Shown: in pieces, positions 34,601 through 42,701 of the stretch
How positions within the stretch are numbered: the first letter of the stretch is position 1
Layout: every line of letters starts with the position of its first letter
Origin: Ruminococcus sp.
GTDB lineage: Bacteria; Bacillota; Clostridia; Oscillospirales; Ruminococcaceae
Assembly (NCBI GenBank): GCA_017542475.1
Contig: JAFXXD010000012.1
Coordinates: 1-64,000 of the forward strand
Direction of reading: 5' to 3'
Length of the DNA stretch: 64,000 bases
Made by a program: the position numbers and the translations under genes
The notes under the pieces: model-generated
What the model saw: only the letters and a program-made list of their open reading frames with translations
Databases searched by the model: none
Told to the model about the DNA's origin: nothing

Positions 34601-36366
34601 GCAGGAAGCTTCTGAAGATCACCGCGACAGACGAGTCGCTCGACGGCATATACATAATGGGCTCAAAAATAGGCAGGGACACATACGAGAGCAATGCCGC
34701 CTTCAACGCACTCGCACTCACTCAGCGTACTCTCAGCTATTCGAATTACATCGAGACCGACAAGCGTATCTTCACCAACTACCCGCAGCCGTCTTCGACG
34801 GAAAAGGTCGGCGACTTCCGCTCCATACTCACGGGACTGGTAAGACCGCAGAGCCATTACAACGTCTGCGAGATAATCCACGCAGAGCCCAATGAAAACG
34901 GCACATTCTCGTACACCTACGACGTAACGGGAATGTCAGACTACAGCGTCACTGTCGTTGACCGCGCATTCAACGAGTTCACCTTCCACTCGGAGACATC
35001 AGACGAGCCCGTTTACTCCTTCGCCCCCGGCTTGTGGAGAAGCGTAGACGAATACAACGGCATTGATACGTACTACGAATTCACAGAAGGAAATGCGTTC
35101 ACACTGATTTTTACCAGTGACAAGGAACGGTTTAAGATGTTCTACACCATTGAAGACGACAGGATAACGTTCACCGACAATTGGGAAAACGATAAAAACG
35201 AAGGAACTATAAAGTGGTTAGGCCCCTATAATGCAATAATCAACTGGGACGACGGCAGAACGGAAACCTTCATCTTTGAGTTTATATCAATGGTAGAAGA
35301 AGTACCCTCTTTCTACAGCGATGCCGAGCTCAGCGACCTTGCAAAGACATATTATGAGAGTATCAGCGGCTCAAGGCCCGAATTAACAAGGACAGTATAC
35401 AATGCTGTTGAAGACACTGTCTCCATTTATGTATACGACTATCTTGACGGAAGAGAGGATATCCACGATGTTTACAATGTACAGCGCCTGAACGCCTGCG
35501 GAGTAGACATCGTCGGCAATACCATAGACCTGAAAAAAGCCGCACGCCTTAACAAGGAAGGCGTATGGAGCGCCTATACAGCCTCGTATGACCTCAACAT
35601 ACCGCGCTATTTCAATATCATCGAAGTCAATGATAACTCTGTCAGCGGCTTGTATGCATACCAGTCCGACGGCATCGAGCACAAGTTCACCTGTGACTTC
35701 GACGGCGATACTGCGATATTCTCGTTTGAATCATACGAGAATGAGGGCGAGCCCTCAATGAAGGCTGAGATGATAGGCTTGAACGCCGATCGGATAGCTC
35801 TCACGTGGGGCAACAACTTCTACGAGGTATTCACCTATCACCCTGAGGCGTCCGAGATAAGCGATATAGGCTTTATGACGAACGATACGCTCATGGAGCT
35901 GACCCGCAAGCACTTCACCAAAACCACTCACACCGAGCCCGACCACCTTTCGGTCGTATATGCGGGACTTGAAAATATTGCCGAGGTGAGGATATTCCTC
36001 ACAGATGCGGACGGCTTTGAGGAGTGGAATGAGGTCTACACCGTTGATATCATCACGGGCAAGGGACATAATTCAAACGGTATGCCTGTGGACCTGCTGA
36101 ACGACTTCCGCGAGGGATACTCCCTCGGAGATGTAAACAACGACAAGAAGATAGACGCCAAGGACGCCTCGGAGATACTCGTGTACTACTCGAAGATGTC
36201 CACGGGCGGAGAGGGAGGCTTCACAGGCGAGCAGAAAACAGCGGCAAACGTAAACGGCGACAGTATGATAGACGCCAAGGACGCCTCGCTGATACTCACC
36301 TACTATTCCTACACCTCCACTGGAGGAACGGGAAGTCTCGAATGGTTCCTCTCGCCAAAGGGCTGA
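31678..36366 (+). CDS. Secreted subtilisin-like (S8) peptidase with C-terminal dockerin
   Basis: A 1562-residue protein: signal peptide about 1-31; an I9-like prodomain; an S8 domain with the triad D178 (IAIIDTEFN), H248 (HYHGTHVSG) and S575 (SGTSMASP). A protease-associated insert lies between His and Ser (about 410-520), as in lactocepin/C5a-type peptidases. Long beta-rich regions follow, then a dockerin (about 1480-1555: GDVNNDKKIDAKDASEIL, NGDSMIDAKDASLIL). The dockerin repeats use DAKDAS rather than the TVADAVAI form of the other enzymes here. It may process cell-surface or plant-wall proteins on the cellulosome. Ribosome-binding site GGGGGGTTAAAAA. Confidence 0.93.
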   Translation: MNHSIKHRLLSALAAITLTCSLCAESVQALAEELAPPAVSYDDSELIDVIVRLNGDAVLAAPEASGQGADYIDTAAAQSAEDELRSAQDKAEKHIRKLYPDLEIRRRFTLTTNGFTCTLPETIIAEIEDDPLIESVTEVQTDIAVEPQLATAKELGGITEFCNSTGNTGEGEVIAIIDTEFNISHDMFAPMTDKETKINKENITEINSKNGFSTKLDADKVYVSNKIPFAYDYGDNTPYTLSAPAHYHGTHVSGIAAGNRITTDEGKEISGIAPDAQLLMMKVYGNMLVDNNGSFTVSDESIAAAIEDAVKLRADVINMSFGRVYEYYFTLAYADAIEAAANAGIMLCASAGNLSNGPYGSANVPVENVDTGYISEPSIFPDVFSVASADNAVYLKNTLIANAPYISPAPSFSYCECGAEYCREVLSDIYYPIVFIGQGQLSEITEENVSRKIVAFSGSPEEYYYLDQKCLDSGAVGIIVPSDEYEGLQEGYLFSASLPVAVVSEAAFADLQQKNVESVTFVGTSSADMYTPSISSFSSYGVGTSLDLKPEIMGIGGSVLSAAYDNKTTHMSGTSMASPYVAGCAALFDQHMKQEGISIKGIDRVHRIKNILMNSAVPYSDDGTALSPRRQGAGLVALDKAIDDKVIMTGSTGKAAIELRDQLGDEFSFELNITNISSEDVTFPYSYIALTSDREEYRTNTEKYYISGQTVLETTNDLDMDITVPAGETVTKTVNVKLNSVQSKEQSAVFTKGFFVEGYVSLHGADNCCDISIPLIGFHGDWCMVPTLSEQDRYRPATKVSIGYNELRTDISFARAAQMVKNFVNNDVYLRGLNPERPESYPETLDYHFSDAQKELFYKLADGVTYFSPNNDVFADYLGCYYVPVREATFTDIDLYDTDGKLLYKTEENSHNSLETQLALLPYETYSLPDGRYSGRIDSYIRYGEGKNKVQSYPLDIEIDTTAPQVTYDTVTEDGRKLLKITATDESLDGIYIMGSKIGRDTYESNAAFNALALTQRTLSYSNYIETDKRIFTNYPQPSSTEKVGDFRSILTGLVRPQSHYNVCEIIHAEPNENGTFSYTYDVTGMSDYSVTVVDRAFNEFTFHSETSDEPVYSFAPGLWRSVDEYNGIDTYYEFTEGNAFTLIFTSDKERFKMFYTIEDDRITFTDNWENDKNEGTIKWLGPYNAIINWDDGRTETFIFEFISMVEEVPSFYSDAELSDLAKTYYESISGSRPELTRTVYNAVEDTVSIYVYDYLDGREDIHDVYNVQRLNACGVDIVGNTIDLKKAARLNKEGVWSAYTASYDLNIPRYFNIIEVNDNSVSGLYAYQSDGIEHKFTCDFDGDTAIFSFESYENEGEPSMKAEMIGLNADRIALTWGNNFYEVFTYHPEASEISDIGFMTNDTLMELTRKHFTKTTHTEPDHLSVVYAGLENIAEVRIFLTDADGFEEWNEVYTVDIITGKGHNSNGMPVDLLNDFREGYSLGDVNNDKKIDAKDASEILVYYSKMSTGGEGGFTGEQKTAANVNGDSMIDAKDASLILTYYSYTSTGGTGSLEWFLSPKG

Positions 36367-36389
36367 TAAACTCAGAAGGAGCATTTTCA

Positions 36390-37187
36390 TTGCAGAACAT
36401 CATTTTCTTTGACATTGACGGCACCCTCATCACCGAGGACGCCCTCCGCATCATCCCCGACAGCACCCGTCGGGCAGTCGCGCTCGCACGGGAAAACGGC
36501 TGTCTAACATTCATCAACACAGGACGCACGCGCTTCAACGTAAGTCCGCAGGTGCGCGAGCTCGGCTTCGACGGGCTCATATGCGGGTGCGGCACCTATA
36601 TCGAATACCAAGGCGAGGTCCTGCTGTACAACAGGCTCACACAGGAGCACTGCCGCAGAACTGCCGCTCTCCTGCGCGAATGCGGGGTCACTCCAGTGTA
36701 CGAGCACAGGGACGGCTACTTCTTCGACCGCCTTGCTCCGCGCAACGCCGACCTTGAGGACTTCCTCGTCTCCTTCGTCGAGGAGGGCATAGACATCAGC
36801 CGCGACATCTCCGAGCCCGAATTCATCTTCGATAAGTTCGTGATATGGGAGAATCCCGATGCCGATATGGAGCGCTTCCGCCGCGAGATAGGCAGGGACT
36901 ACGAGATGATAGACCGCGGACACGGCTTCTGGGAGAACGTACCGCTCGGCTTCTCAAAGGCAACGGCTATGGACTTCATTATGGAGCGGCTCGGCATCCC
37001 GCACGAAAACTCCTACGCGATAGGCGACAGCACGAACGACCTGCCCATGCTCCGAGCCGCCGAGCACAGCATAGCAATGGGCGGTGCTGAGGTCATCTAC
37101 CCCTATGTCTCGTACATCACCACGCCTATTTTAAAGGACGGCATATACAACGCCCTTGCGCACTTCGGGCTGATACCGTCCGATTGA
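36390..37187 (+). CDS. HAD-superfamily (Cof-type) phosphatase
   Basis: A 265-residue type IIB HAD phosphatase. Motif I is FFDIDGTL near residue 5, motif II NTGRTR, motif III Lys in FSKATAM, motif IV GDSTNDLPML. A TTG start at 36390 is chosen because AGAAGGAG lies 9 bases upstream; the ATG at 36342 is inside the subtilase gene and would add an extension before motif I. The substrate is probably a sugar phosphate or flavin, as for other Cof proteins, but is not predictable. It follows the subtilase by 23 bases; a separate function is likely. Confidence 0.86.
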   Translation: MQNIIFFDIDGTLITEDALRIIPDSTRRAVALARENGCLTFINTGRTRFNVSPQVRELGFDGLICGCGTYIEYQGEVLLYNRLTQEHCRRTAALLRECGVTPVYEHRDGYFFDRLAPRNADLEDFLVSFVEEGIDISRDISEPEFIFDKFVIWENPDADMERFRREIGRDYEMIDRGHGFWENVPLGFSKATAMDFIMERLGIPHENSYAIGDSTNDLPMLRAAEHSIAMGGAEVIYPYVSYITTPILKDGIYNALAHFGLIPSD

Positions 37188-37243
37188 CAAAGCTCATCAA
37201 AAATGTTATACTTAAAACGACCACTAATCAAGGAGGTACGCAT

Positions 37244-37780
37244 ATGAAAGCACTGATCGTCATAGATATGCAGAACGACTTCACCACGGGCGTTCTCGGC
37301 AATCCGCAGACAGCCGCCGTCGTGAAGAACGTCGCGGACACGATAAAGAGATTCCGCAAAAGCGAGCCCGACGGTCTTATCATCGCCACGCTCGATACAC
37401 ACTTCGATAACTACTCCGAAACGCAGGAGGGCAGGAATCTGCCCGTTCCCCATTGTATCAAGGGCTCGGAGGGCTGGGAGATAGTCCCCGAGGTAAAGAA
37501 GGCTCTCGGCAAGGACTGCAAGTACGCCGAGAAGCTCACATTCGGCAAGTATGACCTTCCCGACCTCATCGGCAGAGACGCCGGCATCGAGGAGTTCATC
37601 GTCATAGGCGTATGCACCGATATATGCGTTATCTCAAACGTTATGATACTCAAAGCTGCCTATCCCGAGGTGCCCGTGAGGGTCATCGCAGACTCGTGCG
37701 CGGGAGTATCGCCCGAAAGCCACGAAAACGCGCTCTCTGCTATGAAGGTATGTCAGGTGCGCGTAGACGATAAATACTGA
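37244..37780 (+). CDS. Isochorismatase-family cysteine hydrolase, probable nicotinamidase
   Basis: A 178-residue protein with the catalytic triad of the family: Asp8 in LIVIDMQND, Lys in EKLTFGKYD, Cys in IGVCTDICV. The metal site residues typical of PncA are only partly clear. The start at 37244 follows AAGGAGGTACGC. It lies 15 bases upstream of nadE, so deamidation of nicotinamide to nicotinate feeding NAD salvage is the best inference. No pncB (nicotinate phosphoribosyltransferase) is visible here. It could be another ureidohydrolase of the family. Confidence 0.8.
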   Translation: MKALIVIDMQNDFTTGVLGNPQTAAVVKNVADTIKRFRKSEPDGLIIATLDTHFDNYSETQEGRNLPVPHCIKGSEGWEIVPEVKKALGKDCKYAEKLTFGKYDLPDLIGRDAGIEEFIVIGVCTDICVISNVMILKAAYPEVPVRVIADSCAGVSPESHENALSAMKVCQVRVDDKY

Positions 37781-37795
37781 AACGGAGGCAATAAA

Positions 37796-38551
37796 ATGGG
37801 CTACACATTCAATGCGGAAAAGACCGCGAACGACGTCATAAACTGGGTAAAGAAATACTTCGAGGAGAACGCTTCTCCCTCGACCTATGCAGTTATCGGC
37901 ATATCGGGAGGCAAGGACAGCTCCGTAGCCGCGGCTGTATGCACCAAGGCTCTCGGCAGGGACAGGGTCATCGGCGTGCTTATGCCGCAGGGCGAGCAGG
38001 CTGACATCTCGTTCAGCCACCTCCTCGTGGACACACTCGGAATAAAGAGCTACACCGTCAACATCGGCGACACAGTCAGCACATTTATGAACGAGCTCGG
38101 CAAGCACATCGAGCCGTCGAATCAGGCGATAATCAACACTCCCGCGCGTATCAGAATGACCACTCTCTACGCTATCGGAGCCTGCGTCGGAGCACGCGTT
38201 GTCAACACCTGCAACCTCTCCGAGGACTGGGTGGGCTACTCGACGAAGTACGGCGACGCAGCAGGCGACTTCTCTCCCCTCTCCGACCTCACCGTTACGG
38301 AGGTATTGCAGATAGGCGACTACCTCGGACTTCCCAAGGAGCTCGTCCACAAGGTACCGATAGACGGACTGTGCGGCAAGACCGACGAGGAAAACCTCGG
38401 CTTCACATACGCAGAGCTCGACCGCTATATCCGCGGACTGACCGACCTCTCCGACAAGCCCGAGCTCAAGGCGAAGATAGACCGTATGCACGCAAATAAT
38501 CTGCACAAGCTCAGACTTATGCCCAAGTTTGAGTATACACCTTCAAAATAA
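37796..38551 (+). CDS. nadE: NAD synthetase, ammonia-dependent
   Basis: A 251-residue N-type ATP pyrophosphatase with the P-loop GISGGKDSSV and the later RIRMTTLYAIG, NLSEDWVGYSTKYGD and GLCGKTDEENLGF motifs of NadE. It lacks the N-terminal nitrilase (glutaminase) domain, so it should use free ammonia to convert nicotinate adenine dinucleotide to NAD. Ribosome-binding site CGGAGGCAATAAA. It forms a two-gene unit with the nicotinamidase-like gene. A convergent terminator follows. Confidence 0.96.
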   Translation: MGYTFNAEKTANDVINWVKKYFEENASPSTYAVIGISGGKDSSVAAAVCTKALGRDRVIGVLMPQGEQADISFSHLLVDTLGIKSYTVNIGDTVSTFMNELGKHIEPSNQAIINTPARIRMTTLYAIGACVGARVVNTCNLSEDWVGYSTKYGDAAGDFSPLSDLTVTEVLQIGDYLGLPKELVHKVPIDGLCGKTDEENLGFTYAELDRYIRGLTDLSDKPELKAKIDRMHANNLHKLRLMPKFEYTPSK

Positions 38552-38599
38552 AAAAATAGGGGCGATTCCACATTGCCCCGCATAACATCAACGTTAAAC

Positions 38600-38631
38600 A
38601 AGAAACAGGCTCCCTCGGGAGCCTGTTTCTT
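38600..38631. terminator. Bidirectional terminator between nadE and the GH9 gene
   Basis: A long stem, AAGAAACAGGCTCCC / GGAGCCTGTTTCTT, with a minimal TCG loop. T-rich sequence flanks both sides. Confidence 0.88.
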
Positions 38632-38637
38632 ATTGTC

Positions 38638-41493
38638 TTACTTTTTCTTCGCGTAGGATACGGGAAGGTCTGCCTGTGTTATCTTCTTAGCGTCAAGCTG
38701 CTGGATAGTGAGCGCATCGTAAGCTGTGATGCCGTCGCCGTTGTCGTAAACGTCGCCGTTCTTTGCACCCTGTGCCTTGAGCGCGTACTTGTCCTTGTTT
38801 GCAATGCTCTGAAGGATAGCAACTGCATCCGCAACCGTTACCTTCTTGTCAACGTTGGCGTCGCCCCAGAGGATATCACCGTCAGTCGCCTGCGAGGTGG
38901 TCGAAGCCTTTGTTGTCGATGATGAAACGGGCTCGCCGTTCTTGTCGGGCTCAACGCCCCATACGAGCTTATCGTCAGCGTAAACGGTTATCTTGTTGGT
39001 TATCTCAGCCGCTTCGTTCTCGTCCGCGAAGGATACGAGGTCAGAGTAGCTGTAGTCGTTCTTGGAATCCCACAGAACGTCGTCGTAGGTCTCCTTATCC
39101 TGATTGTAGCCGAGTGCGAACTGGAATACACGGCTTCCGTAGAAGTCGCAGTTCTCCCACTGCATCTCAACGTAGTAGGTGCCGTTGTCGTCGTACTTCG
39201 TCGGAGGTGTGAAGTGTACCTCGTTCTTGTTGTTCGAGTAGCCCTTCTCCTGATCGTAGTCGATACGGTAGAAGACGTACTCGTCGGGGTCATAGCCCTG
39301 CTCAACGAGCTCATTTACGTTGAAGTAATACCTTGCCTTGAGGTTGCTCTCGAAGCGAGGCGGGTTGATAGTTCTGTTGTAAACAACTACCTTGAGCTGA
39401 ACGCTTCCGTCCTGCTCCTGATTCTTTCCGCCTGCTGCGTAGATGCCTACGGGAAGCGGATTGCCGTCGAAGTCTACCTGATCGTAGCCGTTCTTGGCAT
39501 TCGCGGACATATCGAAGTCCGGGTTGATGTGGTTCTTGTCAGCGAGCTCCTTGCCCTCTGCACCGTAGTAGTAGTACAGACCTGCAAGGTCGCCGCAGAA
39601 GCCTGCGTTGTAGTCGTCGGTAACCTCGTTGTAGATGTAGTCCTTTGTCTCATCGTGGTGGAAGTCGTCGAGGTCTGGACCGCCGACGAGCGCACCCCAG
39701 AGGGTATGTACCTGATTTACTTGAAGCTCCTGGCTCTGCTTGTCGTTGCAGTGAGAAGCACGGTGGTGAGGCTGAGTAGCGTAGCTGTTGCCGAAGCCTA
39801 CCTCATAAGCGTAGCCCATGGGGTTGTTGCCGAGGATGTACTCCATCTGAGCTCTTGCCCACGGGAGGAAGGTCTCGTCGCCTGTCGTCTTTGCGTATAC
39901 ACAAGCGCACAGACCAGCCGCTGTGTTGTAACGTGCCGAACCGTAGCCCGATACGACAGCCCAGCCCTTGGGAGACTTGGCAATGAAGTCGCCGCTCGTC
40001 TCGCTGTCGGGGAGGTCGGGTATCTCGTCGCAGGTCATAGGAGTGTTCCAGAGGTAGTCGTCCATACCGAAGTACTTATGACCGTGAACAGGCTCATAGC
40101 CCCAGTCGTCGCAGTCGATAGTAGCCGCACAGCCCGACCAGTATTCGAGGTTGTAGCGGAAGATGTACCAGTCACGTGCGGTATTGGTTATAGGAGCGAG
40201 CTTAGCGAAAACGCCGCCCCAAACTGTATCCCAGCAGTGAACCCAGATGTTCTGCCAGCAGTTGCCCGTATCTGTGATGATACGTCTCATATAGCCTGTG
40301 TAGGGGTGAGCGCCCTTGGCATTCGTAGTCTCTTCATCGACGTCGATGATAGCCTTGATGTACTTGTCGTAAGCAGCGTCCTTCTGAGTCTCGTCCTCTG
40401 CAACTGCGCAGTAGTAGAGCCATACAGCCGCCCATGAGAGCTCATCGTAGTCGTAGCTCGAGTGGTAGAAGCCGCCGTCGTAGCCGAGAACGAGCGAGCT
40501 CGGTGTAGTACCGGGAGTCCACTCCTCCTGATGAGTCGCAACAGCGAACTCATAGAGAGCTCTTGCGTATTTAAGGCTCTCAGCCGCGTAATCCTCGTCT
40601 GTGTCCTTGAAGTTGAGGTAATTGATAGCGAGAGAAGCAGCCGCGCCTGCGCACTGGTCGGGAGCGGGCATCTCAGTTGTAGCGAAGTAAGCGGGTCTCT
40701 TAACGGCACAGCTTGAAGAAGCAACTACCGTATCATCTACCTGAAGCTCGGGAGCGCACCAGTAGTTATGGTCGTTGTTGCCCTCGCCGACCTGATAGCA
40801 GTAAGCCACGACGTTGTCATCCTCGTCGAGGAAGGTGACCTTCATAAAGTAGTCGTTGATCCAGCGGAGCTCGTCCTCGACGTGCTCCTGAAGACCCATA
40901 TCAATGTATGCGTCGCGGAACTCATAGTAGCCCCAGCCGACAGTTGAAGCGGAATAGCTTCCGGGGAGACCGAACTTAACGTGGTCGCCGGCGTCGTGCC
41001 AGCCGCCCGTGAGGTCGAGAGTGCCGTTTCCGTCGGGGTCGAGGTACTTGCGGTTCTTCTCGATGAACTCCTCGGACATCGTAACGCCCTCGTAGAGACC
41101 CTTAGCCTCACTGAGACCGCCGTCGCCCTTGCCCTCGCCGACAGGCTGCTCGTCCTCCTTCTTCTCCTGATCCTTGCCGTTCTCAGAGCCGTCGTTCTTG
41201 GCTTCTCCGTAGAGCTCGGGCATAGGATTGAGGGGCTGGAGCGGTATCTCCGCATCCTTTACGTGGCAGTTGCCGCGCCACGAGTAGTAGCCGTCGTTGC
41301 CGACCTTGTCGCCGCACTTATTGGCATCGTAGAAGCAGAGCGCAAGCTGGAGCGCCTCTGCAAAGTTCTGGTAATTGTTCGGATTATCTTTGTCGATATA
41401 CTCAGCTCCCGCCGTAAAAGAGCTGCTTCCAAGGAGAGTCACAGCCGTAGTCGCAACAGCAATGCCCTTCTTAAAGAGATCCGATGGTTTCAT
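38638..41493 (-). CDS. Cellulosomal GH9 endoglucanase with CBM3 and dockerin
   Basis: A 951-residue secreted cellulase: signal peptide 1-30; GH9 domain (about 40-680) with DAGDHVKFG (D167, D170 pair), the His motif PHHRASHCND, and the C-terminal Glu/Asp region ending in YNAGFCGDLAGLYYYYG. A CBM3c-like domain follows (about 690-830: LKVVVYNRTINPP, ARYYFNV, FQFALGYNQDK), then a Ser/Thr linker and a dockerin (about 880-951: GDANVDKKVTVADAVAILQ). GH9-CBM3c enzymes are processive endoglucanases. An unusual 80-residue charged insert (about 76-158) splits the N-terminal part. The start follows a GAAAGGAAG site. The yerC-like gene lies 49 bases upstream on the same strand. Confidence 0.93.
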   Translation of the reverse strand: MKPSDLFKKGIAVATTAVTLLGSSSFTAGAEYIDKDNPNNYQNFAEALQLALCFYDANKCGDKVGNDGYYSWRGNCHVKDAEIPLQPLNPMPELYGEAKNDGSENGKDQEKKEDEQPVGEGKGDGGLSEAKGLYEGVTMSEEFIEKNRKYLDPDGNGTLDLTGGWHDAGDHVKFGLPGSYSASTVGWGYYEFRDAYIDMGLQEHVEDELRWINDYFMKVTFLDEDDNVVAYCYQVGEGNNDHNYWCAPELQVDDTVVASSSCAVKRPAYFATTEMPAPDQCAGAAASLAINYLNFKDTDEDYAAESLKYARALYEFAVATHQEEWTPGTTPSSLVLGYDGGFYHSSYDYDELSWAAVWLYYCAVAEDETQKDAAYDKYIKAIIDVDEETTNAKGAHPYTGYMRRIITDTGNCWQNIWVHCWDTVWGGVFAKLAPITNTARDWYIFRYNLEYWSGCAATIDCDDWGYEPVHGHKYFGMDDYLWNTPMTCDEIPDLPDSETSGDFIAKSPKGWAVVSGYGSARYNTAAGLCACVYAKTTGDETFLPWARAQMEYILGNNPMGYAYEVGFGNSYATQPHHRASHCNDKQSQELQVNQVHTLWGALVGGPDLDDFHHDETKDYIYNEVTDDYNAGFCGDLAGLYYYYGAEGKELADKNHINPDFDMSANAKNGYDQVDFDGNPLPVGIYAAGGKNQEQDGSVQLKVVVYNRTINPPRFESNLKARYYFNVNELVEQGYDPDEYVFYRIDYDQEKGYSNNKNEVHFTPPTKYDDNGTYYVEMQWENCDFYGSRVFQFALGYNQDKETYDDVLWDSKNDYSYSDLVSFADENEAAEITNKITVYADDKLVWGVEPDKNGEPVSSSTTKASTTSQATDGDILWGDANVDKKVTVADAVAILQSIANKDKYALKAQGAKNGDVYDNGDGITAYDALTIQQLDAKKITQADLPVSYAKKK

Positions 41494-41542
41494 GTAAAAC
41501 TTCCTTTCAAAGATTTATTATCACCCGAGAGAGGTCGGGTAA

Positions 41543-41845
41543 TTATTTCAGCAGATCCTTAGCCTTGAGTCTGTCGAAGACGATATTGTAGCCGTCGTTT
41601 CCGTCCTTGAGGGATCTGTTTACTCTGCTTATTGTCGCGGTGCTCGCGCCCGTCTCGGTGACGATGCTGTTATAGACGCGGTGCTCGTCGAGGAGCTTTG
41701 CCACGTGCAGTCTCTGAGCGAACGATTTCAGCTCAATGCTCGTGCAGAGGTCGTCGAAGAATTTGTAGCAGTCGTCAACGGATTCAAGAGTAAGGATAGC
41801 CTCAAAGAGAAGATCCATGCTATCAGATTTGATTTTGTCGATCAT
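41543..41845 (-). CDS. YerC/YecD-type TrpR-like DNA-binding protein
   Basis: A 100-residue protein of the TrpR superfamily (YerC/YecD): LCTSIELKSFAQRLHVAKLL, then the helix-turn-helix ETGASTATISRVNRSL. The start at 41845 follows TTGGAGTTAGAA. The role and regulon of this family are poorly known. It directly precedes the GH9 cellulase gene (49 bases, same strand). The small inverted repeat between them (ACCCGA/TCGGGT) has no T-run, so read-through is possible. Confidence 0.82.
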   Translation of the reverse strand: MIDKIKSDSMDLLFEAILTLESVDDCYKFFDDLCTSIELKSFAQRLHVAKLLDEHRVYNSIVTETGASTATISRVNRSLKDGNDGYNIVFDRLKAKDLLK

Positions 41846-41902
41846 AGTTCTAACTCCAATCTGCCTCAGGGGCACATAATACGGAAAAATTCTCTACTTC
41901 AC

Positions 41903-41931
41903 ATTGTAACACATTACAACGCAAAAGTAAA
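41903..41931 (-). promoter_or_regulatory. Promoter of the yerC-like gene with an overlapping inverted repeat
   Basis: On the reverse strand TTTACT (41931-41926), 17 bases, TACAAT (41908-41903). TTGTAA-CACA-TTACAA (41905-41920) is a perfect 6-base inverted repeat overlapping the -10, a possible operator. The gap 41846-42170 holds this and the following promoter; the AT-rich remainder shows nothing else. Confidence 0.5.
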
Positions 41932-42108
41932 GCATAAGTTTTCGATAAAATATATAAAAATTTCCCGACATTACAGTACACCTTTAGTATATGATACCAT
42001 ATTATAAACAGAAAGTAAAGAGAAAAACGCCAAAAAACACAACTTTGTCAATTCTAAACAATTTGACATCTCCGCCGATGTACACTCTATCCATTTATTT
42101 TTCAAATA

Positions 42109-42137
42109 TTGCTTTTTCGCCCTGATTATGCTATAAT
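42109..42137 (+). promoter_or_regulatory. Promoter of the cobO-GTPase operon
   Basis: TTGCTT (42109-42114), 17 bases, TATAAT (42132-42137), about 35 bases before the ATG. No cobalamin riboswitch is apparent. Confidence 0.65.
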
Positions 42138-42170
42138 TAAGTCAAATCTTGCGACAGGAGAATTTGCTTT

Positions 42171-42683
42171 ATGTTACATATTTACACTGGAAACGGAAAA
42201 GGTAAAACAACTGCGGCGGTCGGACTCGCTGTCAGAGCTGCGGGAGCGGGGCTCCGCGTCCACTTCTACCAGATGATGAAGGACGGCAGCTCGTCGGAAA
42301 TAGCCATGCTCGAAAAGCTTGGCGTGACCGTCAAGGCGGCAGAGAACTGCTGCAAGTTCAGCCACGAGATGGACGACAGCGAAAAGGCGGTAGTCACTGC
42401 CGAGCACACAGCTATGCTCGCCGAGATAATGATGCTTCTCGGGACGGGACTCGCCGACCTCGTAGTGATAGACGAGTTCTTCTGCGCGCTGTCGGCAAAG
42501 CTCGTTGACAGCTCGATTGCGGAAGCTATGCTTAACAGCTATAACGGCAGGACCGAGCTCGTGCTCACGGGACGCGGCGCGTGCTCCCCCTACACCGACT
42601 GCGCCGACTACATCACGGAGATGACGCCCGTAAGGCACCCGTATGACAACGGCGTGCAGGCGAGAAAGGGTATCGAATACTGA
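42171..42683 (+). CDS. cobO: Cob(I)alamin adenosyltransferase (CobA/CobO type)
   Basis: A 170-residue P-loop enzyme, G-N-G-K-G-K-T-T at residues 7-14, followed by AAVGLAVRAAGAGL and VVIDEF (Walker B). It transfers the adenosyl group from ATP to reduced cobalamin/corrinoid. Homologues of this length occur as single genes in Clostridia and may serve corrinoid salvage. Ribosome-binding site ACAGGAGAAT. It lies 18 bases upstream of the ribosomal GTPase-nuclease fusion and shares its promoter; the functional link is not obvious. Confidence 0.88.
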   Translation: MLHIYTGNGKGKTTAAVGLAVRAAGAGLRVHFYQMMKDGSSSEIAMLEKLGVTVKAAENCCKFSHEMDDSEKAVVTAEHTAMLAEIMMLLGTGLADLVVIDEFFCALSAKLVDSSIAEAMLNSYNGRTELVLTGRGACSPYTDCADYITEMTPVRHPYDNGVQARKGIEY

Positions 42684-42701
42684 CGGGAGCGGAGCACAGG
42701 T

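Noticed and set aside
39214..40437. A 407-codon forward open frame opposite the GH9 gene
   Set aside because: Complement of a strongly biased coding region; low-complexity composition and no initiation signal.
41846..42170. A cobalamin riboswitch upstream of cobO
   Set aside because: No B12-box-like sequence (GCCACTG) or extended structured leader was seen; only a short 5' leader follows the promoter.
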